Source: Fructilactobacillus cliffordii
GTDB lineage: Bacteria; Bacillota; Bacilli; Lactobacillales; Lactobacillaceae
Assembly: GCF_024029355.1 (NCBI RefSeq)
Contig: NZ_CP097117.1
Coordinates: 1,116,001 to 1,180,000 of the forward strand
Direction: 5' to 3'
Length of the DNA: 64,000 bases
A model generated the notes under the pieces. That model ran no database searches, was not told the origin of the DNA, and worked only from the letters and a program-made list of their open reading frames with translations. Each line of letters starts with the position of its first letter. Position 1 is the stretch's first letter. Shown here one piece after another: positions 43,859 to 53,492 of the stretch. A program made the position numbers and the translations under genes.

Positions 43859-44515
43859 TTACACGGATGTCGACCGTTTAACCGTGAGGCGTTTAAGCGG
43901 AAAAATAATCGTCATCAAGACACCAGCTGTGGTGGTAATTGCTAGCAAAAGCAGGCCCATCCAGTTCGCCGTTTGGTGCATGAAAGCCAACGAATGATAC
44001 ACGTAGCCGTTTAGTAAGTAGCCGGTGGCAAACAAGATGAGCAACAAAATCGGGGTTACTAGGACTAATTTCCACAGAAAGGGCCGGTTCGTGGTAATCG
44101 TTTGCCAGCGTTGCTCACACAGAATAATGATGACGAGGGTGAGCACTAGCGGTGGTACGATTAATAGCTTTGTGACCGTAAACGGCAGAACTAACAGCAC
44201 AAGTGCCAATCCCGTCAACAGCACGTTGCAGTAATAAGCATACTTACTAAAGTAGCCCCAGCGTTTGTAGCGAATTAACCGGTTTCGATAAGGGGAAGCT
44301 GAATGATTCTGTTCCTGGGGTTGCTCATCCAGAAATTCGGCCACAGAAACATGGTACAGAGTAGCCAGAGAACGAAGATCGTCTAGGCTAGCGGTACTGC
44401 GACCGTTTTCCCAACTAGACACGGTTTTACGCGACACGTTCAGTTGTTGGGCCACCTCCGCCTGAGTCAACTGGCGGTCTTGACGAATCGTTTTTAATCG
44501 GTCGGCGAGTTCCAT
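43859..44515 (-). CDS. XRE-family regulator with membrane domain
   Basis: 218 residues. An N-terminal Cro/C1-type helix-turn-helix (LKTIRQDRQLTQAEVAQQLNVSRKTVSSWENGRS, residues 7-41) is followed by a linker and about four hydrophobic helices from residue 90. Such membrane-anchored XRE proteins are common in lactobacilli, and their signals and targets are mostly unknown. Single gene. Confidence 0.85.
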   Translation of the reverse strand: MELADRLKTIRQDRQLTQAEVAQQLNVSRKTVSSWENGRSTASLDDLRSLATLYHVSVAEFLDEQPQEQNHSASPYRNRLIRYKRWGYFSKYAYYCNVLLTGLALVLLVLPFTVTKLLIVPPLVLTLVIIILCEQRWQTITTNRPFLWKLVLVTPILLLILFATGYLLNGYVYHSLAFMHQTANWMGLLLLAITTTAGVLMTIIFPLKRLTVKRSTSV

Positions 44516-44547
44516 CTCTGGCGCCTCCTTTCTTAATCCATGTCAGA

Positions 44548-44580
44548 AAAAAAGCTTACTGAAAATTTCCAGTAAGCAAA
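44548..44580 (-). terminator. Terminator after uspA
   Basis: Minus-strand GCTTACTGG / CAGTAAGC hairpin followed by a T7 run. Confidence 0.8.
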
Positions 44581-44598
44581 TTACAGTTAAAAACAGAA

Positions 44599-45072
44599 TT
44601 ATTTAGTCGGTTTTGGTTTGTTATCTAAGCCGGTCCGAACGATGGCAACGTCACAGCTAGCGTGCGTGTTGACGAAGCTAGCCACCGAACCTTCTAACAG
44701 GCGCGAAACAGCGTTTTTACCAGTGGCTCCCATGATGATCAAGTCAACGGCGTAGTCATGAGGGAAGTCGTAGGTAATAACGTTCCGAGGACTTCCAAAC
44801 CGCAGGTGCATGTGAATGTTTTTGATGCCAGTTTGTTTTTTAACCCGTTGAATCAGGTTTTTTAAATAGTCAATTTCATCGTTTACCATATCAGTGATGG
44901 CATCGCCGTCGACCACCCCGTAGGAAAAGCCGAAGCTCGTGGTGTTTAAGACGTTTAAAACGTCTAACCGGGCGTCGTTACGAATGGCAACTTCAGCGGC
45001 CTTCATGAGAGCTTCTTCGGATTGTTTGGATCCATCGACTGGAACTAAAATGTTTTTGTATTCGTTATACAT
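44599..45072 (-). CDS. Universal stress protein, UspA family
   Basis: 157 residues. Rossmann-like UspA fold: ILVPVDGSKQSEEAL at the start and the ATP-binding G-x2-G-x9-G-S type motif GATGKNAVSRLLEGS near the C-terminus. It is a cytosolic stress protein. It follows the PEBP gene by 12 bases and is probably cotranscribed with it. Confidence 0.9.
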   Translation of the reverse strand: MYNEYKNILVPVDGSKQSEEALMKAAEVAIRNDARLDVLNVLNTTSFGFSYGVVDGDAITDMVNDEIDYLKNLIQRVKKQTGIKNIHMHLRFGSPRNVITYDFPHDYAVDLIIMGATGKNAVSRLLEGSVASFVNTHASCDVAIVRTGLDNKPKPTK

Positions 45073-45084
45073 GGTATTTTCCCC

Positions 45085-45594
45085 CTAGTTACGAACTGGT
45101 AACACGGATGTTGCTTGCGCAAGCACGTGACCAGTCATTTTCTTTTCTAATTGATTTAGCCAAAATCCGTCGGGTAAATCGAGCTTTTGATCCAGAGCAA
45201 ACACGGTTAGATGATAATCGTGGGGTTGGTCTGGAGGGGTAGGACCGATGTAATGACGGTTTAATTGTTCGTCCGTCACGTGTAAAAGGCCCCCCGCAAG
45301 ACTATTATTACCCAAGGTCATGGGAATCGTTCCGGATTGACTGGCATCAGTGGGAAGCTCCGTCAAACTCGAATCGAGGTTCGCAGCGACCCAGTGAATG
45401 TATGCAAACCCACACACCGGAATTGAATCCGGGTCGATGAGGGTCAGTGCTAGCGAGGCCGCATTTTCAGGCACATCATGAAACTCGATGGGGAAAGAAA
45501 CAACGGGATGCTGGTCAATTTTGTCACTTGCATCAGCATGCTTAGTAAATTGATCCGGCAGGAATCCAGCTTGTAATGGTACGTTAATCTTCAT
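45085..45594 (-). CDS. YbhB/YbcL family PEBP-like protein
   Basis: 169 residues. It resembles the bacterial phosphatidylethanolamine-binding/Raf-kinase-inhibitor-like family: ALTLIDPDSIPVCGFAYIHWVA (family usually DPDAP...HW), GPTPPDQPHDYHLTVFALD and LDLPDGF. Cytosolic, ligand unknown. Upstream partner of uspA. Confidence 0.88.
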   Translation of the reverse strand: MKINVPLQAGFLPDQFTKHADASDKIDQHPVVSFPIEFHDVPENAASLALTLIDPDSIPVCGFAYIHWVAANLDSSLTELPTDASQSGTIPMTLGNNSLAGGLLHVTDEQLNRHYIGPTPPDQPHDYHLTVFALDQKLDLPDGFWLNQLEKKMTGHVLAQATSVLPVRN

Positions 45595-45671
45595 TGTTAA
45601 ACGCCTCCCTTGACTTCATTATAACTTAAATTAAGCTAAATGAAAAAATAATCAGGGGCAAATTAAACCGC

Positions 45672-46277
45672 TTATTTGGTAAAGGTCAGCACGTAGAAGT
45701 TTTGCCCGTTCTGGGTAATTGTGTAGTTATTGTACCCAGCGGCTAACCATTGCGACTGCGTGGCCCGGGCCCAATTCTTGGCGTCTTCCACCGAACTAAA
45801 CGTCCTAGACTGACTAAAGTTATCGGTAGCGGGTTCATTGGTCGTCGTAACGGATTTACTAGGCGTGTTAGAACTGGTTGTTTCGGAGCCCTGCTTATTA
45901 TCACTACTATTATTCGTAGGGGCACTAGTTTGTGAGTCATTCTTCGCTTGATTGCCGGTATCAGCAACGTTAGTCTCGTTCTGAGCTGTTTGCGGTTGAT
46001 CAGACTGGGTTGACTGCTGCTCGGTTGGAGTTGTTTTGTCCTTTGATTTAGTGGTGGATTTTGAAGCCACCTTGGCACTGCGCGGTTGCTTGGCAGGGGT
46101 CGTTTGTGGTTTCGTAGTTTTACTGATGGCAAATCGCAGTCCAAAGGCGAGAGCTAAGACCACTACGACTAGTAACATAATCCAGGGCCAAATTAATGGC
46201 TCCTTGCGCTGTTTTGCTTGCTTAGATTCTCCAAAATTGTAACGTTGATATCTTGAGTTTGGATCTGGTTTTTGCAT
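45672..46277 (-). CDS. Membrane-anchored protein with low-complexity linker and SPOR-like C-terminal domain
   Basis: 201 residues from the ATG at 46277, eight bases after GGAGG. Basic cytosolic N-terminus, one membrane helix at about 30-52 (WPWIMLLVVVVLALAFGL), a long Ser/Thr/Gln/Asn-rich extracellular linker (55-155), then a compact end domain (FSSVEDAKNWARATQSQW, YNNYTITQNGQNFYVLTF). This domain recalls SPOR or other small wall-binding folds. Probably envelope-associated. Function unknown. Confidence 0.7.
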   Translation of the reverse strand: MQKPDPNSRYQRYNFGESKQAKQRKEPLIWPWIMLLVVVVLALAFGLRFAISKTTKPQTTPAKQPRSAKVASKSTTKSKDKTTPTEQQSTQSDQPQTAQNETNVADTGNQAKNDSQTSAPTNNSSDNKQGSETTSSNTPSKSVTTTNEPATDNFSQSRTFSSVEDAKNWARATQSQWLAAGYNNYTITQNGQNFYVLTFTK

Positions 46278-46311
46278 TAAGCGTTCCTCCGTCCATTTCA
46301 AGTGAACTTAA

Positions 46312-46348
46312 ATAATGGCATGAGAAGCGATTTCTCATGCCATTATTA
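46312..46348 (-). terminator. Strong hairpin between permease and envelope-protein genes
   Basis: TAATGGCATGAGAA / TTCTCATGCCATTA, about 14 base pairs with an AATCGC-type loop. The downstream T tract on the minus strand is weak, so it may be a terminator or a processing/stability hairpin after the permease gene. Confidence 0.65.
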
Positions 46349-46356
46349 TACTAGAT

Positions 46357-47973
46357 TTAGTTAGGTTTTACTTTATCGTTAACCAGCTTGGCGTGCGCCA
46401 TTTCTTCGGTGTTTTGGTAACTATTAACTCCCCAGTAGTAGAAGAGCAGCGAAGCGATGATAATGACTACGAAGTCAAATGGATAGTGAATCCAGTTTTG
46501 CCCGTGAAACGGAGTCGATCCAATGTAAGAGAAGAACGACATGAAGGCTAGATAAACTAACATCCATAAACTTCCGTTGAACTTTTTCTTGGAATCTTTC
46601 CAGTTCAGCTTGCCTTCGTAGAAGAAGTAGAACGGTAATCCCAGGGCAATTACGAGGATTACTTCGACTGTCGTTGGCCACATGGCCCAGTAGATGGCTA
46701 AACTAGCCAAAACAAAGGCAAACGGGGCAATGATGTCCGCGATGTTAATCCGAACGGGACGTTTGAACTCAGGTGCGTGCTTTCGCAGAGCAACCAGAGT
46801 TACCGGACCAGTTAGGTAAGCAATCAGCGTTGATGTAGAAATCACACTGGCTAAGATTGCCCAGTTTTTAAAGACGGAAACCAGGATACAACTAATAACA
46901 AAGTTCGCAACCATGGCAATTCGAGGGGTTCCCCATTTTTTATCCATCTTTCCTAAAAACTTTGGTAGGTGACCGGTTTGGGTCATGGCAGCTAACGTTC
47001 GGCTGGTTGAGGCCACAAATGAAACACCAGTTCCAAATGGGGAAACAAAGGCATCCAAGTACAGCAGGATTACCAACCAGTGAATGTTTAACATGATGGC
47101 TAAGTCGGCAAATGGTGATTCGAAGTTAATTCCGTGCCAACCAACCTTAGCTAACATCGAAGGTTTAATGGCTCCGATGAAAGTAAATTGCAGCATTACG
47201 TAGATAATGATACTGATTAAGAGGGCAATTACAATTCCTCGCCAAATGTTTTTCTTGGGGTTGGTAATTTCGTCCCCCACGTTAATTACCGTTTGGAAGG
47301 CATTGTAAGAGAAGATGATTCCAGAAACCGTGGTAGCGGCAAAGATTGGAGCCGTTCCATATGGTAAGAAACCACCGAAGTTGGCGTTGGTGAAGTTACC
47401 GATGTGGAAACCAGAGATCAGTAACATGATGATGGTAACTGACGGAACCACCAGTTTGAAAATCGAGGTTAAACTAGTAAACCGAGTTAATAGGTTCACA
47501 GACCAGTAGTTTAATAACGTAAAGATCAAGATGAACACGAAAACGGCGAATAATCCAATGGTTGTAACCGTTCCGTTGGCAACGAAGCCGTGAGTCCAGC
47601 TTGCCCAACTCCAGGGCCAGGAACTCATGTACTGCACGGCAGCCACGGCTTCAATGGGAAGCAAGGTTACCAAGGATACCCAATTGGCCCACGAGGCGAT
47701 GAATCCAAGCAATGGTCCGTGGGTATAACCGGCATACTTACTCATTCCCCCACTTTCCGGGAACATGGTACCCAGTTCAATGTAAACGTAGGCAATGGAA
47801 CCAATCACGATGGCTCCGATGATCCATGAAATAATGGCAGCAGGGCCAGAAATCTTGGCCGCTTCCCAAGATCCAAAGAGCCATCCAGAACCGATGATCG
47901 AACTTAGTGCCAGCATTACGACACTAAATAAAGACATCTTGGTCTTTTTGACTTTCGTTGTATTTTTTTCCAT
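46357..47973 (-). CDS. APC-family amino acid permease
   Basis: 538 residues and about 12-14 membrane helices. The APC signature SSIIGSGWLFGSWEAAKISGP near the N-terminus, ELGTMFPESGG and GDEITNPKKNIWRG are typical. The substrate is not readable. The protein is longer than average, with hydrophobic C-terminal helices. Single gene, ATG at 47973 behind AGAAAGGA. Confidence 0.92.
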   Translation of the reverse strand: MEKNTTKVKKTKMSLFSVVMLALSSIIGSGWLFGSWEAAKISGPAAIISWIIGAIVIGSIAYVYIELGTMFPESGGMSKYAGYTHGPLLGFIASWANWVSLVTLLPIEAVAAVQYMSSWPWSWASWTHGFVANGTVTTIGLFAVFVFILIFTLLNYWSVNLLTRFTSLTSIFKLVVPSVTIIMLLISGFHIGNFTNANFGGFLPYGTAPIFAATTVSGIIFSYNAFQTVINVGDEITNPKKNIWRGIVIALLISIIIYVMLQFTFIGAIKPSMLAKVGWHGINFESPFADLAIMLNIHWLVILLYLDAFVSPFGTGVSFVASTSRTLAAMTQTGHLPKFLGKMDKKWGTPRIAMVANFVISCILVSVFKNWAILASVISTSTLIAYLTGPVTLVALRKHAPEFKRPVRINIADIIAPFAFVLASLAIYWAMWPTTVEVILVIALGLPFYFFYEGKLNWKDSKKKFNGSLWMLVYLAFMSFFSYIGSTPFHGQNWIHYPFDFVVIIIASLLFYYWGVNSYQNTEEMAHAKLVNDKVKPN

Positions 47974-48018
47974 AAAGTTTAACTAAATTCCTTTCTTAAA
48001 AACGAACTTTTAATTTGA

Positions 48019-48402
48019 TTAGGATTCTTTAATTTTAATCAGGTTTCCGGCTGGATCATTAATCAACAGCGAATGTTCCTGATGCTTAGTCAGTTGCCGA
48101 TCAAGGGAACCAGCAACGATATCAATAAAGTAGTTGGCGAAGTGCGCTTCAATCGTTGCTAAAGAATCCTTTACGAGGATGCTTAGGGTCGTAGAACCAA
48201 CGGTTGGGTTGGCCGGTTGTAGGCCGGTAGCAGTTGGTAACTGACATACCAACGTCTGCTTCCCTAACTGAAACAAAAGCTTGGTTTCAGTTTCGGCTAG
48301 CACCGGCAGATCTAGAACTTCGTGATAAAAACCACGGGCAGCTTCTAGGTCATCAACCGTGATTACCACTTGATCGACGTCTTTTACGCGCAAAGATTTC
48401 AA
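48019..48402 (-). CDS. Glyoxalase/bleomycin resistance (VOC) family protein
   Basis: 127 residues. VOC fold: VDQVVITVDDLEAARGFYHEVLDLPVL with a beta-alpha-beta-beta pattern repeated in the second half (LSILVKDSLATIEAHF, SLLINDPAGNLIKI). Metal ligands are possible but the His-Glu pattern is incomplete. Substrate unknown; could be a small thiol- or drug-related enzyme. Confidence 0.85.
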   Translation of the reverse strand: MKSLRVKDVDQVVITVDDLEAARGFYHEVLDLPVLAETETKLLFQLGKQTLVCQLPTATGLQPANPTVGSTTLSILVKDSLATIEAHFANYFIDIVAGSLDRQLTKHQEHSLLINDPAGNLIKIKES

Positions 48403-48513
48403 CTCCTTTCAAAAAGATACGTACCAGTATAACATTAATATTGATTGACTCCAAATCCAGCTAGATGATATTGTAGTAGTTATGGATTAAAACACGGAAT
48501 ATGAGGGAGATTA

Positions 48514-50055
48514 ATGGCACTTTTAGAAGTATCTAATTTGAGTATGAGTTTTGCGGATAAGCAACTATATTCAAACGCCAACTTTCAGTTAAATAAAGGA
48601 GAACACATGGGAGTGGTCGGCCAAAACGGAGTGGGAAAATCCACGCTGATTAAGATTTTGACTGGCAAAGAACTCCCGGTGACTGGTTCCGTTCAGTGGC
48701 AAAAGGGAACCAAGATTGGGTATCTCGACCAGTACGTGGACATTCCCAAGGGGATGACCTTGATTGATTTTCTGCACACGGCCTTTGCTGACTTATACGA
48801 GATGAACGATCGGATGATTGAACTGTACACGAAGTACGCAGAAACCATGGATGACAGTTTAATGGAGAAAGCAACCCGTTTGTCCGGACAATTAGACGCC
48901 CAAGGTTTTTACGAAGTGGAAACTAAGATTGAACAGGTGATTAGCGGGCTGGGACTAGATGATATCGGCCGTGACCACGAAATTGCTGAGATGAGTGGGG
49001 GTCAACGCTCGAAGATTATTTTGGCCAAGTTGATTCTGGAACATCCGGATGTATTATTGCTGGATGAACCGACGAACTACTTGGATACAGCTCACATTAA
49101 ATGGCTCGAGGATTACCTAAATTCATTTGACGGCGCCGCGCTCATCATTTCTCACGATTATGATTTCTTAGAACCAGTCACGAACTGCATCATTAACCTG
49201 GCGTTTGGCAAGATTACTAAGTACCGGGGCGACTTCAAGTCAGCGATGCGGCAACGGGCTGAAAAGGAAAAGACCCAACAACGCGAATACGAGAAGCAGC
49301 AGGTTGAGATTGACAAGGCTAAGAAGTTCATTCAAAAGAACAAGGCCGGGAGTCGGTCAACGATGGCGAAGTCCCGGGAAAAGATGTTGGATCGGATGGA
49401 CGTCATTGAACCACCAAAGAGTAACATTAAGGCCGAGTTTGCGTTTCCGTATGCTGAAACGGGATCACAAAATGCGCTGGTCGTGAACCAACTCTCAGTC
49501 GGGTACGAGCAACCATTGTTGGCTCCAGTGACTTTCTCAGTTGATACGGACCAAAAGGTGGTTTTACAGGGATTTAACGGGGTCGGGAAGTCAACTTTGA
49601 TTAAGAGCATTTTGGGTCTAATCCCAGCATTAGACGGAGAAGCAGACTTTTCGCCATCAGCTAAGGTTAGTTACTTTAGCCAAGATTTAGTTTGGGATGA
49701 TCCGGACTTAAAACCGATGCAATTGATTCAAAACAAGTACCCGAAATTGACCCAAAAGGAAATTCGGACCAAGTTAGCGCAAGCAGGGTTAGACGCTGCG
49801 AACGCCTTTAAACCGATTGGAACGTTATCCGGGGGTGAACAGGTCAAGGTTAAATTGGCTTTGCTGGAATTTGAACCCAGCAACTTCTTGATTCTAGACG
49901 AACCATCCAATCACTTGGATGACGAAACCAAGGAATCACTGAAACAGGCGATTAAGCGCTTCCCAGGCAATGCCATTGTGGTGAGTCATGAGGAGAGTTT
50001 TGCTGAGGGTCTGGCCGACAAAGTAATTGATGTAGAAAAACTTAGTTTAAGCTAA
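48514..50055 (+). CDS. ABC-F family ATPase
   Basis: 513 residues, ATG at 48514 behind TGAGGGAG. Two ABC ATPase domains on one chain without membrane segments: GVVGQNGVGKST with LLLDEPTNYLD in the first, and LQGFNGVGKSTL with LILDEPSNHLD in the second. A charged linker lies between them (EKEKTQQREYEKQQVEID). ABC-F proteins act on the ribosome, in translation control or antibiotic protection. The subfamily is not determined. Confidence 0.92.
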   Translation: MALLEVSNLSMSFADKQLYSNANFQLNKGEHMGVVGQNGVGKSTLIKILTGKELPVTGSVQWQKGTKIGYLDQYVDIPKGMTLIDFLHTAFADLYEMNDRMIELYTKYAETMDDSLMEKATRLSGQLDAQGFYEVETKIEQVISGLGLDDIGRDHEIAEMSGGQRSKIILAKLILEHPDVLLLDEPTNYLDTAHIKWLEDYLNSFDGAALIISHDYDFLEPVTNCIINLAFGKITKYRGDFKSAMRQRAEKEKTQQREYEKQQVEIDKAKKFIQKNKAGSRSTMAKSREKMLDRMDVIEPPKSNIKAEFAFPYAETGSQNALVVNQLSVGYEQPLLAPVTFSVDTDQKVVLQGFNGVGKSTLIKSILGLIPALDGEADFSPSAKVSYFSQDLVWDDPDLKPMQLIQNKYPKLTQKEIRTKLAQAGLDAANAFKPIGTLSGGEQVKVKLALLEFEPSNFLILDEPSNHLDDETKESLKQAIKRFPGNAIVVSHEESFAEGLADKVIDVEKLSLS

Positions 50056-50069
50056 ACCGAATAAATGGA

Positions 50070-50102
50070 AAAGCGAACCCACAAATAGTTCGCTTTTTTT
50101 TA
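50070..50102 (+). terminator. Terminator after the ABC-F gene
   Basis: AAAAGCGAAC / GTTCGCTTTT stem with a T run. Confidence 0.8.
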
Positions 50103-50190
50103 GAACTGGTTTCGCTTCAAGTTGCATTCTGGGGAAGAATTCGGTAACATAGTACCAATTTAAGCAAATTCTGAACTGAGGAGGAATAAA

Positions 50191-51207
50191 ATGTTAACTC
50201 GAGCTGAGATTCAAAGATTCCCCAAAGCCGAACTTCATTGCCACCTAGATGGTTCGATTCGCCCTCATACTCTGCGCCAGATTGCCCGAAGCCAGGGAAT
50301 GGCGGTGGATTCCAACCTCATGGAACTGACCCGCAAAATGGTGGCGCCCAAAAAGTGTGAGAACTTAGAGGAGTACCTAGAGATCTTTGATTTTGTCTTG
50401 CCCTTTTTACAAACCGTTCCAGCCTTACAACGCGCTGCTTATGACGTGATGGAACAGGCTCATCAAGATGGCGTAGTGTATTTGGAACTGCGGTTTGCCC
50501 CCGTCCTTTCGACCCAGGGACAACTGACGATTCCGGAAACGGTGCAAGCCGTGGCCGCCGGAATGGACGAAGCCTACCGGACCTATGGCATCAGAGGTAA
50601 TCTGATTGTGTGCGGAATGCGAACGGAAGATGGCACCGCCGTGCACCACGATTTTCAATCTCTTGAGGAAGTTCAAGACCAAGTGGCGGGGATTGACCTC
50701 GCGGGTCCCGAAGTAGACGGGTTTGTCCCGGAATATGAACAGGACCTGCAAGAAGCCGTGGCCGACTTAGACGTGCAACTGACCTTACATGCCGGCGAAT
50801 GTGGCTGTGCTCACAATGTGGTCGAAGCGATTCAAGCGGGGAGCCAACGGATTGGGCACGGGATTGCCGCTAACGGAGATGCTGAAGCCGAACGCCTGTT
50901 AAAGGAACGTCAGATCTGCATCGAAGGGTGTCCCACCAGTAACTGTCAAACTGGATCATTGGAACGCATCGAGGATTATCCGTTACAACGGTGGTTAAGC
51001 CAGGGGCAAGCGTTGTGCATTAACACTGACAACCGGACCGTTTCTGACACCACGTTAACTGAGGAATACTTCCAACTAGCACACCACGACGGCTTGACCA
51101 AGGACCAATTGAGATTGTGTAACCAAAACGCCGTGCGGAATTCCTTTGCTGATGAAGTCACCAAAGCATCGTTATTACAGGAAATTACCAACTTTGAAGT
51201 AGAATAA
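50191..51207 (+). CDS. add: Adenosine deaminase
   Basis: 338 residues, ATG at 50191 behind GAGGAGG. It deaminates adenosine to inosine in purine salvage. Zinc ligands and catalytic residues: HCHLDGS, HAGECGCA, GHGIA and the C-terminal INTDNRTVS, the TDN-R variant usual in Gram-positive enzymes. Length is normal. Single gene with terminator. Confidence 0.95.
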   Translation: MLTRAEIQRFPKAELHCHLDGSIRPHTLRQIARSQGMAVDSNLMELTRKMVAPKKCENLEEYLEIFDFVLPFLQTVPALQRAAYDVMEQAHQDGVVYLELRFAPVLSTQGQLTIPETVQAVAAGMDEAYRTYGIRGNLIVCGMRTEDGTAVHHDFQSLEEVQDQVAGIDLAGPEVDGFVPEYEQDLQEAVADLDVQLTLHAGECGCAHNVVEAIQAGSQRIGHGIAANGDAEAERLLKERQICIEGCPTSNCQTGSLERIEDYPLQRWLSQGQALCINTDNRTVSDTTLTEEYFQLAHHDGLTKDQLRLCNQNAVRNSFADEVTKASLLQEITNFEVE

Positions 51208-51238
51208 TTTTTCATTCGTGCAATTTTGATTGCATAGT

Positions 51239-51275
51239 AAAAAGCCTAGCAAATTTACTTCTGCTAGGCTTTTTA
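51239..51275. terminator. Bidirectional terminator, add / pip
   Basis: AAAAAGCCTAGCA / TGCTAGGCTTTTT hairpin. Confidence 0.88.
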
Positions 51276-51290
51276 GTGTGGAACGTTAAA

Positions 51291-52205
51291 TTAAAATTGG
51301 TTATTTTCCACGTCACGAATAAAACTAGCTAAGTGATCGTAGTAAACGGGGGCGTTGTCAATCATGTGGTGGTGTCCACCGTTGGGAGTGGAAGCAAAGC
51401 GGGCGTTTGGAATCATCTGCGCCATCCGTTTTCCAGTTTCTAACGGCATGGTTTCGTGTTCCCCAAAGGTAACCAAGGTTGGAACTTTAATGTCCTGTAA
51501 GTGGTCCGTGAAGTTCCAATCCTTCAATTTTCCGGTAATCACGAATTCATTGTCACCTTGAAAGGCGTTGTAAAGCGGGACGCTCATTGTGTCTACAAGG
51601 TGGGCGATGGCAGGCGGCTGTTTCCGATCTACGTATTGCTCGTTTAATCGAGTTACCAGTGCCTGGTAACGGTCGTTATCGTAGTTGTTTTCTGCTTCAC
51701 ACTTTTGCATGTAAGCTAATTCATCGGGGGTTAAGGCTTCCTTACGAATTTGGGCCAGATGGTCGGTGTAGTCGCTAATCCGATCCACCATCGAAGAAAT
51801 GATAGCACCCTTCAGGTGGTCACCGTACTTAGCAGCATACAGTTGCACGAGGGCACCACCCCAGGACTGACCAATCAGGTAGAAGTTGTCGAGACCGAGT
51901 TTTTGCCGCACTTCTTCTACTTCGTCGACGTAGTATTCGTATGTTTCAATGTTATTTGCTACCGCTGGATCGTCCCAGTCAGGGGTGTCTGAGTACCACG
52001 AGCCTAGTTGGTCGTACATGTGGACTTGGACGTTTAAGCCCTGTTTCTGTAATTGTTGGGCTGTATCTTCCCAGTATTCGTGGGTTCCACCGGGGCCACC
52101 GTGGAGAGCGAGCAAATGAATGTCGCCGGTTCCTTGAGTGTTGGTCCATAAGTGATAGCCGTTCTCAAGGGTAATGATTTTTGTTCCTGTTTTCATCTTT
52201 TCCAC
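51291..52205 (-). CDS. pip: Proline iminopeptidase
   Basis: 304 residues. It is an S33 alpha/beta-hydrolase that removes N-terminal proline from peptides. HGGPGG (oxyanion region), GQSWGG (nucleophile Ser), a late Asp (FGEHET region) and GGHHHM (catalytic His) are all present. It has no signal peptide. It works with PepO and PepT in peptide breakdown. Single gene. Confidence 0.94.
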   Translation of the reverse strand: MEKMKTGTKIITLENGYHLWTNTQGTGDIHLLALHGGPGGTHEYWEDTAQQLQKQGLNVQVHMYDQLGSWYSDTPDWDDPAVANNIETYEYYVDEVEEVRQKLGLDNFYLIGQSWGGALVQLYAAKYGDHLKGAIISSMVDRISDYTDHLAQIRKEALTPDELAYMQKCEAENNYDNDRYQALVTRLNEQYVDRKQPPAIAHLVDTMSVPLYNAFQGDNEFVITGKLKDWNFTDHLQDIKVPTLVTFGEHETMPLETGKRMAQMIPNARFASTPNGGHHHMIDNAPVYYDHLASFIRDVENNQF

Positions 52206-52344
52206 CTACTTAATTAGTTTAACTGTATGATACCACGATTAGAGCTGGGATCCACACCGAGCAGTTTCTCGGAGTATCCAAACGCGCTTAAAGTGTGTAA
52301 GATGGTAATTAGATTGAAAGTAAAAGAGCAAAGTTGAGGTAAGA

Positions 52345-53472
52345 ATGGAATATTTAGGAAGCATTTGGATTGTACTAGTGGCTGCGTTGTCATTTGGTTA
52401 CGGAGCCAGTCGGATTGGACTCCCCAGCGTGGTCGGACAGATTATTGCCGGAATCATCATTGGACCGGCGTTACTGAACTGGGTTAAGTTGAACGAAATC
52501 CTGTCGGTTAGTGCCGACCTCGGGATTATTTTACTGATGTTTTTAGCCGGATTGGAATGTGACTTCAATCAAGTTAAAAAATACTTGAAATCCGCCACGG
52601 GGATTGCCATCTGTGGGGTAGTATTACCGATGTTGGTCTTCTTTGGATTAGGGATGCTGCTTAAGCAGGGGATGGTCGAAGCGTTGTTCTGGGGTGTGAT
52701 TTTTTCAGCGACCTCCGTTTCGATTAGTGTGGCCGTGTTGCAGGAATATGGTAAGTTACAATCGGTTGCTGGAGCTGTGATTCTGGGAGCCGCGGTGGTG
52801 GATGACATCATCTCGATCGTGTTGCTGAGCTTGTTTACTAGTTTCTTTACGGGTAGCGGCAGCATTGCCATGGTGATTGGACTTCAAATCCTTTACCTGA
52901 TTTTCCTCTTCGTGATGGTGAAATGGGTGGTTCCTGAAATCATTAAAATTGGGATGTACTTTCACGATGATATTGCGTTGGCCATCATTGGAATCGTGTT
53001 GTGCTTTTCCTTAGCCGAATTGGCCGAGGTCTGCCATCTAAGTTCAGTGTTAGGAGCGTTCTTTGCCGGAATCGCCGTTGGCTTTACGCCAGCTCGGGAC
53101 ACAATTGAACACAGTACCAACATCATCGGCTATGCCTTGCTAATTCCAATCTTTTTTGTATCCGTGGGGTTAGAATTAAAGTTGGTCACTAGTTGGAACG
53201 GATTCTTGATTGTGATCTTATTGACAGTCGTGGCTCTGTTAACCAAGTGGGTCGGGTGTGGTCTCGGGGCGCGGGCCTTTGGATTTAACTGGAAGGATAG
53301 TAACGTGATCGGAGCTGGAATGGTTTCACGGGGTGAAATGGCTCTGATTGTGGCGCAGGTCGGACTTAGCAGTCACCTATTATCCAACCACCTGTACTCG
53401 GAAATTATTTTCGTAATCATCTTAACCACCATTTTGTCACCAATTATGTTAAAGTGGGGGCTTAAAAAATAA
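52345..53472 (+). CDS. Cation/proton antiporter, CPA2 (KefB/NapA-like), short form
   Basis: 375 residues, ATG at 52345. Membrane domain only, about 12 helices: GASRIGLPSVVGQIIAGIIIGP, MFLAGLECDFNQVKKYL, GAAVVDDIISIV (the paired acidic residues of the ion site) and GMVSRGEMALIVAQVG. No regulatory C-terminal domain, unlike the homologue at 57064. It probably exchanges Na+ or K+ for protons. First gene of a possible run with the next two to three genes. Confidence 0.92.
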   Translation: MEYLGSIWIVLVAALSFGYGASRIGLPSVVGQIIAGIIIGPALLNWVKLNEILSVSADLGIILLMFLAGLECDFNQVKKYLKSATGIAICGVVLPMLVFFGLGMLLKQGMVEALFWGVIFSATSVSISVAVLQEYGKLQSVAGAVILGAAVVDDIISIVLLSLFTSFFTGSGSIAMVIGLQILYLIFLFVMVKWVVPEIIKIGMYFHDDIALAIIGIVLCFSLAELAEVCHLSSVLGAFFAGIAVGFTPARDTIEHSTNIIGYALLIPIFFVSVGLELKLVTSWNGFLIVILLTVVALLTKWVGCGLGARAFGFNWKDSNVIGAGMVSRGEMALIVAQVGLSSHLLSNHLYSEIIFVIILTTILSPIMLKWGLKK

Positions 53473-53492
53473 ATTAGAAACCGGGAGGAATT

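Noticed and set aside
46312..46348. Long hairpin considered as a CRISPR or REP repeat
   Set aside because: Single occurrence in the window; better explained as a terminator or stability hairpin.
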